A DNA stretch of 64,000 bases from Gemmatales bacterium (GTDB taxonomy: Bacteria; Planctomycetota; Planctomycetia; Gemmatales; Gemmataceae): assembly GCA_026004675.1 (NCBI GenBank), contig BPJP01000001.1:248001-312000 (forward strand), read 5' to 3'. Made by a program: the position numbers and the translations under genes. The first letter of the stretch is position 1, and every line of letters starts with the position of its first letter. This document shows, piece by piece, positions 55,333-64,000 of the stretch. The notes below the pieces were generated by a model. It did no database searches and was not told the origin of the DNA. It saw only the letters and a list, made by a program, of their open reading frames with translations.

Positions 55333-56070
55333 TCATCGCTTTTCGTTCCATGCCGATGAGCGGTATTTTTCGACCAGACGGTGGGGAACGTCGAGGGGAT
55401 CGGCCACTTCGAGCAGCCAGGAGATTTGCTGCTGCCACTGCTGCGCGATTGCCTGGGCCAGTTCCGACGGCGCAATCTGCTTGCCGGCAAGATCGGCGAT
55501 TCCGGGCAAAGTGGTCGCGTACCGACTGGCTGCAAGCAGCACCGCGCCATGCTGGAGGAGCGCGCCGCGCTGGCGACGCTGTGCACTGCCGGTAATCTTG
55601 TACCCGTCCAGCAGCAGATCGCCCGGTGTGTGATGGCGAAAACAGAGAATGTCATCTTGCGAAGCAAATCCGGCACAATCAACGCGATCCACACAGACAC
55701 CTAGCTGGCGCAAGGCCAACCCGATGATGCCGTGCATTCGGCACAACCAGCCAGGACCGTCGTGAGTTCCCCATGCTTTGCCGGCAGGCAATGCCAGTGC
55801 GTACGTCAGTTCGCGGTCGTGCACCAGCGTAAGACCGCCAGAGGGCCGACGAACGAAAGGCAGGGCAGCGAGATCGGCATCCGCAAAACGAACACGATGC
55901 GACTGAAAGTAGCCCAGGCTTAGCGTCGCAGGGTGCCAGGTATAAAACCGCAACGAAGCAATCCCTCGATGGGCGGCTTCGAGCTGCGCTTCGTCAGTCG
56001 CCATGTTGGCTGGTCCATCGCCAACAGAAAATGGCAACAGCCGGCAGGAGGGGATCGTCTTCGGGTTCAT
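55333..56070 (-). CDS. Lipoate--protein ligase/octanoyltransferase family protein
   Basis: A 245-residue protein of the BPL/LplA/LipB family, closest in pattern to LplA/LipM: ATDEAQLEAAHRGIASLRFY, TLSLGYFQS, VRRPSGGLTLVHDRELTYAL and the nucleotide- or lipoyl-binding lysine in DGYKITGSAQRRQRGALLQH. It would attach lipoyl or octanoyl groups to carrier domains. It is slightly short compared with LplA (no accessory domain). The ATG at 56070 is 16 bp after moxR; a Met at 56127 would overlap that gene. Confidence 0.82.
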   Translation of the reverse strand: MNPKTIPSCRLLPFSVGDGPANMATDEAQLEAAHRGIASLRFYTWHPATLSLGYFQSHRVRFADADLAALPFVRRPSGGLTLVHDRELTYALALPAGKAWGTHDGPGWLCRMHGIIGLALRQLGVCVDRVDCAGFASQDDILCFRHHTPGDLLLDGYKITGSAQRRQRGALLQHGAVLLAASRYATTLPGIADLAGKQIAPSELAQAIAQQWQQQISWLLEVADPLDVPHRLVEKYRSSAWNEKR

Positions 56071-56086
56071 GTCAGCATAGACATTA

Positions 56087-57106
56087 TTAGCGTTTCCGAG
56101 GCTGGTATTTGGGCACGGTCGGCTCACTGATTACGGTGAGCAATTGCTGGATGATGTCGTCGCTGGTTTTTCCTTCCGCCTGGGCTTGAAAATTGGCACT
56201 GACACGGTGCCGCAAGACCGGGACGGCAACTTTTTTGATGTCGTCGATGGCGACGGAGAATCTTCCTTCCATGGCCGCCATGGCTTTGCCGCCGATCACG
56301 AGATACTGGGCGGCCCGCGGGCCGGCACCCCAATCGACCATCTTCTTGACAAAGTCGGGAGCGCTGGGATCACGCGGACGGGTCGCTCGCACCAGACGGA
56401 CAGCGTAGTCGATGACGTAGTCGCCTACCGGCACGCTGCGGACGAACTTCTGCATATTGATGATGGCTTTGGCACTGAGGACTTTGCTCAGCGGGGCAGC
56501 TTCTTCTTTTGTCGTCGCCGCCACGATCCGTTTCTCTTCCTCCAGCGAAGGATAATCGACGACGATGTTGAACATGAAACGGTCGAGTTGGGCTTCCGGC
56601 AACGGATAAGTTCCTTCCTGCTCGATGGGGTTTTGGGTGGCGATAACAAAGAATGGTTCGGGGAGTTTATAGGTCTCCTGGCCGACCGTGACTTCGCGTT
56701 CCTGCATCGCCTGTAGCAATGCCGCCTGGGTTTTTGGGGGGGTGCGGTTGATTTCGTCGGCAAGAATGATGTTCGCGAAAATCGGCCCGCGGACGAAACG
56801 AAACTCGCGCCTCCCCCCTTGCTCATCCAAAATGGTGGTACCCGTGATGTCGGAAGGCATCAGGTCAGGGGTGAATTGGATCCGCTTGAAGGAGACGTCG
56901 AGAATGTGGCTGATGGAACTGACCATCAAGGTTTTAGCCAACCCTGGCACGCCGACGAGCAAGCAATGGCCTCGGGTAAAGATCGCCGCAAGAATCTGCT
57001 CGAGCACGGCGGCTTGCCCGACGATGGCCCGCCGTAATTGTTCAAGCATGACATTGCGGGTATGAGCGAACTGGGCCAGAAATTCACTGATACGATCACT
57101 ACTCAC
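56087..57106 (-). CDS. MoxR-family AAA ATPase
   Basis: A 339-residue AAA+ ATPase. Walker A is GVPGLAKT (52-59), Walker B IILADEINR, followed by PPKTQAALLQAMQEREVTVG, sensor 1 FVIATQNPIEQEGTYPLPEA and QLDRFMFNI, the MoxR signatures. Such proteins are chaperones that often precede a DUF58 and vWA-protein operon, which is not present downstream here. A GTG at 57106 (after AAGGACAGG) gives SSDRISEFLAQF; the alternative ATG at the next Met would cut the N-terminal helix. The upstream in-frame extension to 57238 lacks support. Confidence 0.92.
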   Translation of the reverse strand: MSSDRISEFLAQFAHTRNVMLEQLRRAIVGQAAVLEQILAAIFTRGHCLLVGVPGLAKTLMVSSISHILDVSFKRIQFTPDLMPSDITGTTILDEQGGRREFRFVRGPIFANIILADEINRTPPKTQAALLQAMQEREVTVGQETYKLPEPFFVIATQNPIEQEGTYPLPEAQLDRFMFNIVVDYPSLEEEKRIVAATTKEEAAPLSKVLSAKAIINMQKFVRSVPVGDYVIDYAVRLVRATRPRDPSAPDFVKKMVDWGAGPRAAQYLVIGGKAMAAMEGRFSVAIDDIKKVAVPVLRHRVSANFQAQAEGKTSDDIIQQLLTVISEPTVPKYQPRKR

Positions 57107-57379
57107 GATATCCTGTCCTTCACGAAACAATCTCGGGCAACCGCTGCGTTTTTTTATTGTAAGGCAGAGGATGTCTTCTGCGAAGCAGTCCTGCCGGTAT
57201 TGGATTCGTCTTTTTCTGTAAACAAATCGTCGCTGCAAACGTATCAGGTGTAGGAAAATGTCCGGTACGACGCCGAAAGGCGATATGTAGGTTAGGCGTG
57301 GTCGTGTCCGTTTTGGCGCTTATTCAGCTTTTAGCGAACGGAGAGACAGGGAAACCCTGATCAAGAGCAGAAGCAAGCG

Positions 57380-57408
57380 TTGTCGTCGGGCAGTAAAACC
57401 GATAAGAT
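57380..57408 (+). promoter_or_regulatory. Candidate promoter of the giant surface protein gene
   Basis: TTGTCG (57380-57385) and TAAGAT (57403-57408) are exactly 17 bases apart, about 90 bp before the ATG at 57498. The 391-bp gap between moxR (divergent) and the surface protein gene shows nothing else. Confidence 0.45.
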
Positions 57409-57497
57409 AGCAGAACTCCGCTATTATCTGCGCGCCTGTATCAAGTCTTTTGCTTTCAACCACGTGCTCCCTGAAGTCGGCGGAAGGGCAGAACACC

Positions 57498-60400
57498 ATG
57501 AAGTTCATCAACTGGAAATGGGGTGCGAAGAAACGACAAGTGCGGAAAAACCAGCCGATGAAGCCGCTCCACGTAGAGAATCTCGAACCCAGACTGGCAC
57601 CCGCACTCGTCTCCTATCTGCCTCTCGATGATCTTTCCGCGGGTGTCACTCCTGACGTTACGGGCAACGGCAACAACGCCCAGCTATTCAACGGCGCCTC
57701 CATCGTTTCCGGTGGTCGAATTCTCGCCGCTGCCAGTTTTGACGGTTCCAACGACTACGCCGCCATCCAGAACCTGAGTTACAATTCCGCCGGCGCCATC
57801 AGCCAGGTCTCCGTCGCCTTCTGGATCAACACCAACGACACCCGCGCCGGCATCGTCGATTTCGACCGCAGCGAATACTGGTCAGTCGGCCTCAACTTTC
57901 ATAACGCCGGTGGCCAAGGCGGCAGGATTTCCTGGGATACCAGAGACCAGGTCGGTGGCATCCACGACCTGAACACCACATTCGCCATCAACGACGGCAA
58001 TTGGCACCACATCGTCGCCGTCTTCGATTCCTCGCAGACATTCGACAAGAAAATCTATGTCGACGGCGTACTCAATGTTCAAGCCGATGCCTATGCTACG
58101 GGGGTGAACCTGGGATCGGGCACGACGCGATTTGGCTTTCTCGGCGATGGCTCCGAAGCTTCGTCGTTCAATGGCGGACGAAACGGCGTTTACTTCGATG
58201 GCCTGCTTGACGACGTCCGCATCTACGATCATGCCTTGACCGCTGCCGAGGTAACTGCCCTTTTCAACAGTCCAGTAGCCAAAGATGACACCTACCAGAC
58301 CAATCCCGGCTCAACGCTGACAGTTACCGTCGCCAACGGCGTCCTGCAAAACGACGTTGACCCGAACCTCGACCCCATCACGGCAACCAAACTCACCGAC
58401 CCGGCCAACGGCACGTTGACCTTCAACAGTGACGGGTCGTTTACCTACACGCCCAACCCAGGCTTCGTCGGTTTCGATTCCTTTACTTATGCCGCCAGCG
58501 ACGGCACTTACTCCAGCAACACCGCCACGGTCGACCTGATCGTCCGCAATCCCATTCCCAGCGAAGTCGGCAAAATCATCACCGACCAGACCAGTTCCGC
58601 ACAATGGCACACGGTCAACTTGACGAACACCTATACCAACCCCGTCGTCGTCATGGCGATGGAAACCGCCAACGGTTCCGATCCTGTTACCCTCCGCGTT
58701 CGCAATGTGACCTCAACAAGTTTTGAATTCCAAATCGATGAATGGGATTACCTCGACGGCATCCACGCCACGGAAACCATCAGCTATTGGGTCGTCGAAT
58801 CGGGCCAATATGTGTTTGCCAATGGTTCCGTGCTTATGGCCGGCACAGCGACCGTAAACCAGAACTGGACCACCGTCAATTTCCCGTCGGCATTTTCCTC
58901 GACGCCAGTGGTCTTGAGCCAGACGTCCACCGTCAACGAAAGCGACGCTGTCACAACCCGGCAGCGCAACGTCGGCACCGGCAGTTTTCAAATCCGACTG
59001 CAGGAAGAAGAAGGCAATCCCAACAGCCACGCTAACGAAACCGTCGGCTGGATCGCCTTCGAGCAGTTCGTGGGCACCGGACTGGCGCCATTCGAGTCGG
59101 GCGCCACTCCCAATTCCGTGACACACAACTGGTTCACTGTCAACTTCACCGAAACGTTTTCGTCAACGCCCGCTTTTTTGGCGCAGATGCAGACGTACGA
59201 CGGAGGCGACACCGCCACCGTGCGGGAACGCAACGCCTCAACAACAAGTGCTCAAGTTCGCATCGAGGAAGAACAGTCAGCAAACGCTGAGACAAACCAC
59301 ACCACCGAGGTGGTCGGCTATGCCGCCCTCGAGGTAGGCAACCTGCTCCTCTTCCGCGACAACCAGGCCCCAACGGATATCAACTTATCCAACAACACCG
59401 TGGCCGAAAACCAGCCCACCGGTACTCTCGTCGGCACATTGTCGACGGTCGATCCCGACGTCGGTGACACGCACACCTATGCGCTCGTTTCCGGGCCAGG
59501 CAGCACGGACAATGCTCTTTTCCAGATTGTCGGTAACCAACTTCAGACCAATGCCGTTCTCAACTTTGAAGCAAAAAGCACTCTAAGTATCCGAGTCCAG
59601 ACCCGCGATGCCGAGGGTTTTGCCTTCGAAAAGGTTTTCACCATTACCGTAACGGACAACAATGACCTTCCCACCGATATCAACCTGTCCAACAACACCG
59701 TGGCCGAGAACCAACCCGTCGGCACGGTCGTCGGCACATTCTCGACAGTGGATGAGGATGCTGGGGACACGTTCACCTATGCCCTGGTTTCCGGTCCTGG
59801 GGACACGGACAACGGCTCGTTTGCGATCGTCGGCGATCAGCTTCAAACCAATGCGGTCTTCGACTTCGAGACGCAGAACACGTTCAGCATCCGCGTGCGG
59901 ACGACCGATGCCGGCGGCCTGACGTTCGACAAAATCTTCACGATCACCGTCACCAACGTCAACGAAGCGCCCGACCGATATCAACCTGTCCAACAACACC
60001 GTGGCCGAGAACCAAACCCGTCGGCACGGTCGTCGGCACATTCTCGACAATGGATGTGGATGCTGGGGACACGTTCACCTATGCTCTGGGTTTCCGGTCC
60101 TGGGGACACGGACAACGCATCGTTTGCGATCGTCGGCGACCAGCTTCAAACCAATGCGGTCTTCGACTTCGAGACGCAGAACACGTTCAGCATCCGCGTG
60201 CGGACGACCGATGCCGGCGGCCTGACGTTCGACAAAATCTTCACGATCACCGTCACCAACGTCAACGAAGCCCCGACCGATATCAATTTGTCCAACGACA
60301 CCGTGGCCGAGAACCAGCCCGTCGGCACGGTCGTCGGCACGTTCTCGACAGTGGATGAGGATGCTGGGGACACGTTCACCTATGCCCTGGTTTCCGGTCT

Positions 60401-61523
60401 TGGGGACACGGACAACGCATCGTTTGTGATCGTCGGCGACCAGCTTCAAACCAATGCGGTCTTCGACTTCGAGACGCAGAACACGTTCAGCATCCGCGTG
60501 CGGACGACCGATGCCGGCGGCCTGACGTTCGAAAAGGTCTTCACGATCACCGTCACCAACGTCAACGAAGCCCCGACCGATATCAATTTGTCCAATAATC
60601 GCATTCCGGAGAATTCACCTGTTGGAACCGTTGTCGGGGTCTTGTCGGCGACGGATGAAGATGCAGGAGGCTCGCACACCTATGCTCTCGTTTCCGGACC
60701 AGGCGATAGCGACAATAGCTTGTTTCTCATCGTCGGCAATCAGCTTGTCGTAAACGGTTCACTTGATTTCGAAACCAACAGTTCGCTGAGTATACGAGTC
60801 CAGGTCACCGATCAGGCGGGATTGACGTTTGAGCGTGTCTTTACGATCGCGGTCACGGACGTGCCGGAACAACCTGAGTTCGATCCGTTCTTCGTTGGGC
60901 AGCTGAACAATTTGGCCACGCCGGTGCCGACTTTTGTCGGCGGCGAGATTACGATAGCTGGTCCGTCGGTTCCAGTGGGTGTGCCGACGGCATTTCTCAC
61001 CGAGCCGTTTTCACTGAGCTTTGCGACGAGTGGTACTTCGGAAGTAACCCAAACCCAGGAGACGCCGGCTTCGGAACAAGTTGTCCATTCCTTTTGGCCC
61101 TGGATGACCGAACTCGAAGCGGCCGATTCGACGCCCGGCAGCGAACACTTCTGGCCTTGGCTGGACTTGCAGTCGTTGCACGAAGGTTCAGACTATTTCT
61201 GGCCTTGGTTACAAGAACTGGGTGCCGCGTTCGATACCCTGCCGACCCTTTCCGCTGAAGATGCAGCACAGGTGCCGGTAACAGAGATTCCGCTCGGGCA
61301 ACCGAAGGCTCCGAACGGCACGGAGGTAAGCAACCTTGGTCGGTCGAACGATGAGGACGGCGAGGTGCCCCTCCTCCATGCGGCGGCGTGGAATCTAGCC
61401 GCAGCTACCTTCTGCATGCGGCTTGGGCTTTACCGGGAACGGTCCGCCACCGCGGATGAGATCGATGCCTATCTCGCCCATTTGGCGAAACTGAAAAATG
61501 ACGGCGACATTGCTGTCCATTAG
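57498..61523 (+). CDS. Giant secreted surface protein: LamG, Ig-like, lectin-like and cadherin repeats
   Basis: A 1341-residue extracellular protein. The N-terminus (to about 35) is basic and holds LEPRLAP, the planctomycete extracellular motif. Domains in order: LamG/jelly-roll (about 38-225, ending in a YDHALTAAEVTALFN motif), a Big-type repeat with AKDDTYQTNPGS (about 261-352), three lectin-like repeats of about 90 residues (about 355-620), five cadherin-like repeats of 100 residues (about 625-1125; motif TDINLSNNTVAENQPVGTVV). The tail has three FWPW motifs (Phe1199, 1218, 1234) and a helical end. Residues about 823-864 are out of frame because of three +1 insertions that cancel. The ATG at 57498 fits the motif; the frame opens at 57450. 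Confidence 0.88.
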   Translation: MKFINWKWGAKKRQVRKNQPMKPLHVENLEPRLAPALVSYLPLDDLSAGVTPDVTGNGNNAQLFNGASIVSGGRILAAASFDGSNDYAAIQNLSYNSAGAISQVSVAFWINTNDTRAGIVDFDRSEYWSVGLNFHNAGGQGGRISWDTRDQVGGIHDLNTTFAINDGNWHHIVAVFDSSQTFDKKIYVDGVLNVQADAYATGVNLGSGTTRFGFLGDGSEASSFNGGRNGVYFDGLLDDVRIYDHALTAAEVTALFNSPVAKDDTYQTNPGSTLTVTVANGVLQNDVDPNLDPITATKLTDPANGTLTFNSDGSFTYTPNPGFVGFDSFTYAASDGTYSSNTATVDLIVRNPIPSEVGKIITDQTSSAQWHTVNLTNTYTNPVVVMAMETANGSDPVTLRVRNVTSTSFEFQIDEWDYLDGIHATETISYWVVESGQYVFANGSVLMAGTATVNQNWTTVNFPSAFSSTPVVLSQTSTVNESDAVTTRQRNVGTGSFQIRLQEEEGNPNSHANETVGWIAFEQFVGTGLAPFESGATPNSVTHNWFTVNFTETFSSTPAFLAQMQTYDGGDTATVRERNASTTSAQVRIEEEQSANAETNHTTEVVGYAALEVGNLLLFRDNQAPTDINLSNNTVAENQPTGTLVGTLSTVDPDVGDTHTYALVSGPGSTDNALFQIVGNQLQTNAVLNFEAKSTLSIRVQTRDAEGFAFEKVFTITVTDNNDLPTDINLSNNTVAENQPVGTVVGTFSTVDEDAGDTFTYALVSGPGDTDNGSFAIVGDQLQTNAVFDFETQNTFSIRVRTTDAGGLTFDKIFTITVTNVNEAPDRYQPVQQHRGREPNPSARSSAHSRQWMWMLGTRSPMLWVSGPGDTDNASFAIVGDQLQTNAVFDFETQNTFSIRVRTTDAGGLTFDKIFTITVTNVNEAPTDINLSNDTVAENQPVGTVVGTFSTVDEDAGDTFTYALVSGLGDTDNASFVIVGDQLQTNAVFDFETQNTFSIRVRTTDAGGLTFEKVFTITVTNVNEAPTDINLSNNRIPENSPVGTVVGVLSATDEDAGGSHTYALVSGPGDSDNSLFLIVGNQLVVNGSLDFETNSSLSIRVQVTDQAGLTFERVFTIAVTDVPEQPEFDPFFVGQLNNLATPVPTFVGGEITIAGPSVPVGVPTAFLTEPFSLSFATSGTSEVTQTQETPASEQVVHSFWPWMTELEAADSTPGSEHFWPWLDLQSLHEGSDYFWPWLQELGAAFDTLPTLSAEDAAQVPVTEIPLGQPKAPNGTEVSNLGRSNDEDGEVPLLHAAAWNLAAATFCMRLGLYRERSATADEIDAYLAHLAKLKNDGDIAVH
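59673..60575 (+). repeat. Three near-identical 300-bp cadherin repeats
   Basis: Units start at ACCGATATCAA at 59673, 59974 and 60276; the next unit, from 60576, is clearly more diverged. The three are almost identical in DNA over 300 bp, unlike the flanking repeats (59370-59672 and after 60576). The unit lengths are 301, 302 and 300 bp; the extra bases lie at about 59966-59972, 60013-60018 and 60086-60092. Recent duplication or gene conversion is implied. Confidence 0.9.
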
Positions 61524-61524
61524 C

Positions 61525-61558
61525 CGGAGCGGCAATCGAGCAACGTCGAGCCGCTCCG
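61525..61558. terminator. Possible terminator hairpin between convergent genes
   Basis: CGGAGCGGC (61525-61533) and GCCGCTCCG (61550-61558) form an exact nine-base stem with a 16-base loop right after the surface protein stop. No T tract follows, so it is a weak or factor-assisted terminator for both this gene and the DUF4340 gene. Confidence 0.5.
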
Positions 61559-61571
61559 CTGAGGCACGGTT

Positions 61572-64000
61572 TCATTTGGCTTGAAAGTCAGCCAATTTGC
61601 GGATGATTCGCTGGGCGTCGTCCTCGGAGATAACGAAGACCGCTTTCTCCTTATCGTCGGCGAGACGAGCGTAATGCCGTTTCGATTCCCCTTCGCGTCG
61701 GCCGATGTGCAGCCGGCGCTGATCGCTGAGCGTCACTTGAACTTCGATCGCCACATTCGGGGGATCAAGCCCGAATTGTTTCAAATCCGCGTCTTTGTCG
61801 ACGACAAAGCGTGCCGCTTTGAGCCGAATCAAGGCATCGAGCGTGTCGTTGACTTTGGTGGCATCGACCTTTACCCCCGCTTTGCCCTCGATCTGCCACT
61901 CGCCGCCGCTCTTGGAGAGCTGGAAGCTGGTGCCATCAAGAAACTTGTACCGCAGCGCTTCGACCGTATTGCTGTCGAAAGAACTCCATAGTTCTTGTTT
62001 GCGATACTCGCTCTCGACTTGTTCGGTAAGCCTGGCAGACAAGAGAAAGACGAGATCGCCGTTGGCGAGCCGGGCATAGCGCCTCGAACCGTCTTTTTCT
62101 TTGTCGCCGACCAGCAAATCGAGCACGACCTGGCCGTCGAGCTGGAATTGCCAGCGAATGAATGGCTTTTCCAGACCGAATTTTGCCGCCTCGGATTTGT
62201 CGGCAACCAATTCATCGGCACGAAGCCTCGAAACGGTGTTGATGAATTCTTCGATTTTGTTTTGTGATGCGTCGGCCTTCGCTGGAGACGTCATTTTCCA
62301 GGTACCGGCGATTTTGCTGAAGGCGGCCTTTCGCGGCACAATGCCGCGATAAGTAAGCTCTAGCCGATCGGCGTCGACGAGTCGGGCAAGGTCCCGGTTG
62401 CGGAACTTCAACGGCACTGCCGTCAATCGCGACGCCAGTGGGTCAGCAATGACGCCGACGACGTCGGAACCGTCAACGACCGCGAAACGCCCCCCCTGCC
62501 CTTCGTCCGTCCTGGTATTCTTGCCCAGCTTGAGAACCCGCTTCTTGCCATCGATCGTCAGTGTTATAACTGCTTCGGGTGGATCGAGTGCGAATTGTTT
62601 GAGGTCCTTAGCTCGATACGCAGCCACCTGCGACGCGCGCAATGCAGACAACTGGCGGAGCAGATCGGCAATCGTGTCGGAATCAGCATCGAATTGTTGC
62701 GGCGTCTCGATATACCAGAGATCGTCCTTCTTGACGAGCTTCAAATCGTTTTCTTTCATGCTCCGAGCGAAGCCGGTAACCTTGTCGGCGTCGAACGAAA
62801 GCAGATCATGATTGACGAAGTCGAGATAGCCGCCGGTCAGTGCACGGGCATCGTTTGCCGAAAGAACGAATACGCCGGCATGACCTTCGAGTTTGGCGAA
62901 ACGTTCCCTGGAATTGTCGGCAGTCGGCTTGCCAATCAAAACAGTGATTTTTGGCCGATAGGTGAATAAAACCGGCGGCAGAAACGTTCCTCCCAGTGAA
63001 GCCGATAGACTCGAGCCTATCCGACCGAGGTGATTCGCTACATCCATTGCTTTCGACTCCGTTGGGCCGACATCGACAACCGCGAAGGGCTTGTCCAGCC
63101 CGTAGGCAGCCAAATCCACCTGATCCCCGTAGGCCACATAGCGTTTGGCTTTGATGAACGAGCAGACGTCCAAAAGGTTATCGATGACCAGCGGGTCTCC
63201 CTTGAATTGGAGGCCGACAGCCTGGACAAGCCAACCGTCCTTTTCCTTGCGCAACGTTGTCGTGTTGCTACCTCGAGTGAGTTTGACCTGGCCAATCAGA
63301 TTGTCGGGAAATCGCGCCACGTCCCGGTTCAACAGATCGAGTGGTTTTTGCGCCAACGACGACACCAAAGTATCGCCGACAACGAAAACGGCGGGACGCG
63401 TCGTCAAGCGGGCATAACGTGTTTTTCCTTCTTTGTCGGCGGGTTTGCCGATGATCAAGCCCAGACCGGGGTCTTTGAAGCCGACATAGGGGAGGAGGAA
63501 AATCGGCCCCAAACCGCCTGCGGAAAAAACGCCCGAGGCCTGAGCCAAGTGGGTTCTGTTCGTTTGCGCCTCGTCTTTTGTGTGAATCCGCAAGCGCACA
63601 TACGGTTGGTCGAAGCCGTACTCAGCCGGATTGTTCGCAGCAAGCGCGACGTAACGATCGGCTTTCAAGTCGGTGACACTCTTGAGCAATTGCTCGACTG
63701 CGGAAGAGTCGGCCAGCGCCGAAAAAGGACCGACGATCTGCCAATCTTGCTCCCGACGTTGCAACCGATAGTCGTCCGTGCCGGCCACCTTCAGCTCCAG
63801 GCTGGCGATATCCGGCGACTTCAACTCCCAGGGTTTGAGGGGCAAAAAGGCCAGCGATCCTTTATCGAGGGCATCACGGATGTCTTTTTTGATCACAAAA
63901 ACGTCGTCCTCGCCGGACAATTTCGCGTAATATTCCTCGCGGTCGCCGCGCTCCGCGCCGACGAGAAGAATCTTCGTTTCTTTTTTGTCGTCTTTTTTGT
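61572..64000 (-). CDS. DUF4340 repeat protein (N-terminus outside window)
   Basis: The frame runs to the right edge without a start, so the N-terminus is missing; 808 residues are visible. It contains five copies of the DUF4340 signature: EYGFDQPYVRLRI, AYGLDKPFAVVDV, QFALDPPEAVITL, KFGLEKPFIRWQF and QFGLDPPNVAIEV, each followed by a short K/R/D-rich strand and a YARL- or FAVV-type segment. The visible start is KKDDKKETKILLVGAERGDR. Such proteins are found beside gliding or ABC-2-type exporter genes in several phyla, where they are thought to be exported; nothing of that context is visible here. A TTG at 63920 could be a start but the conserved pattern extends past it. Confidence 0.88.
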   Translation of the reverse strand, partial: KKDDKKETKILLVGAERGDREEYYAKLSGEDDVFVIKKDIRDALDKGSLAFLPLKPWELKSPDIASLELKVAGTDDYRLQRREQDWQIVGPFSALADSSAVEQLLKSVTDLKADRYVALAANNPAEYGFDQPYVRLRIHTKDEAQTNRTHLAQASGVFSAGGLGPIFLLPYVGFKDPGLGLIIGKPADKEGKTRYARLTTRPAVFVVGDTLVSSLAQKPLDLLNRDVARFPDNLIGQVKLTRGSNTTTLRKEKDGWLVQAVGLQFKGDPLVIDNLLDVCSFIKAKRYVAYGDQVDLAAYGLDKPFAVVDVGPTESKAMDVANHLGRIGSSLSASLGGTFLPPVLFTYRPKITVLIGKPTADNSRERFAKLEGHAGVFVLSANDARALTGGYLDFVNHDLLSFDADKVTGFARSMKENDLKLVKKDDLWYIETPQQFDADSDTIADLLRQLSALRASQVAAYRAKDLKQFALDPPEAVITLTIDGKKRVLKLGKNTRTDEGQGGRFAVVDGSDVVGVIADPLASRLTAVPLKFRNRDLARLVDADRLELTYRGIVPRKAAFSKIAGTWKMTSPAKADASQNKIEEFINTVSRLRADELVADKSEAAKFGLEKPFIRWQFQLDGQVVLDLLVGDKEKDGSRRYARLANGDLVFLLSARLTEQVESEYRKQELWSSFDSNTVEALRYKFLDGTSFQLSKSGGEWQIEGKAGVKVDATKVNDTLDALIRLKAARFVVDKDADLKQFGLDPPNVAIEVQVTLSDQRRLHIGRREGESKRHYARLADDKEKAVFVISEDDAQRIIRKLADFQAK

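Overview
The window is about 57% GC and most likely comes from a planctomycete of the Gemmata/Gemmataceae type. It carries two prepilin-like DUF1559 proteins, a Tat-exported DUF1501 protein, a small carboxypeptidase-regulatory lipoprotein beside a DUF1559 gene, a giant surface protein with the planctomycete N-terminal LEPRLAP motif, a MoxR ATPase and a DUF4340 repeat protein. This assignment rests on gene content only; I ran no search.

Layout, left to right. 1-4.2 kb (minus strand): the start of a DUF1810 gene cut by the window edge, five dispersed palindromes, xerD, a BASS-family transporter and a LarA-like DUF2088 protein. 4.3-17.1 kb (plus strand): mnmG, then a long ribosomal-protein cluster (S10, L4, L23, L2, S19, initiator tRNA, L22, S3, L16, L29, S17, L14, L24, L5, S14, S8, L6, L18, S5, L15) ending in secY. 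L3 and L30 are missing from it, and a tRNA-fMet gene lies inside it. 17.1-21.2 kb: sulfate assimilation (sat, cysH) on the minus strand, lexA on the plus strand, and a DUF1559 gene.

21.4-34.1 kb is a urea-utilisation island: ureABCFGD on the minus strand, and divergently a porin followed by the urea ABC transporter urtABCDE. ureE is absent, and UrtE carries an unusual N-terminal membrane domain. Urea would cross the outer membrane by the porin, be captured by the UrtA lipoprotein, imported by UrtBCDE and hydrolysed by urease. A rhodanese and a MauE/DoxX-like membrane protein follow.

35-49.3 kb: lipoprotein/DUF1559 pair, DUF1501, asnS, two secreted proteins of unknown role, a 54-bp tandem repeat, then a respiratory operon of the polysulfide/tetrathionate reductase type (four-cluster ferredoxin, an unknown Cys-rich protein, NrfD, molybdopterin subunit) and an esterase. 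49.5-64 kb: a two-esterase fusion, a very acidic membrane-anchored protein, an MFS transporter, a lipoate ligase-like protein, MoxR, a 1341-residue LamG/cadherin surface protein and a DUF4340 protein cut by the right edge.

A caution runs through the window. Four genes (sat, lexA, rhodanese, ferredoxin) each need exactly one surplus G or C removed from a homopolymer to read through, and one cadherin repeat holds three +1 insertions that cancel. This looks like a systematic sequence-quality signal rather than gene decay, and frames should be read with that in mind.
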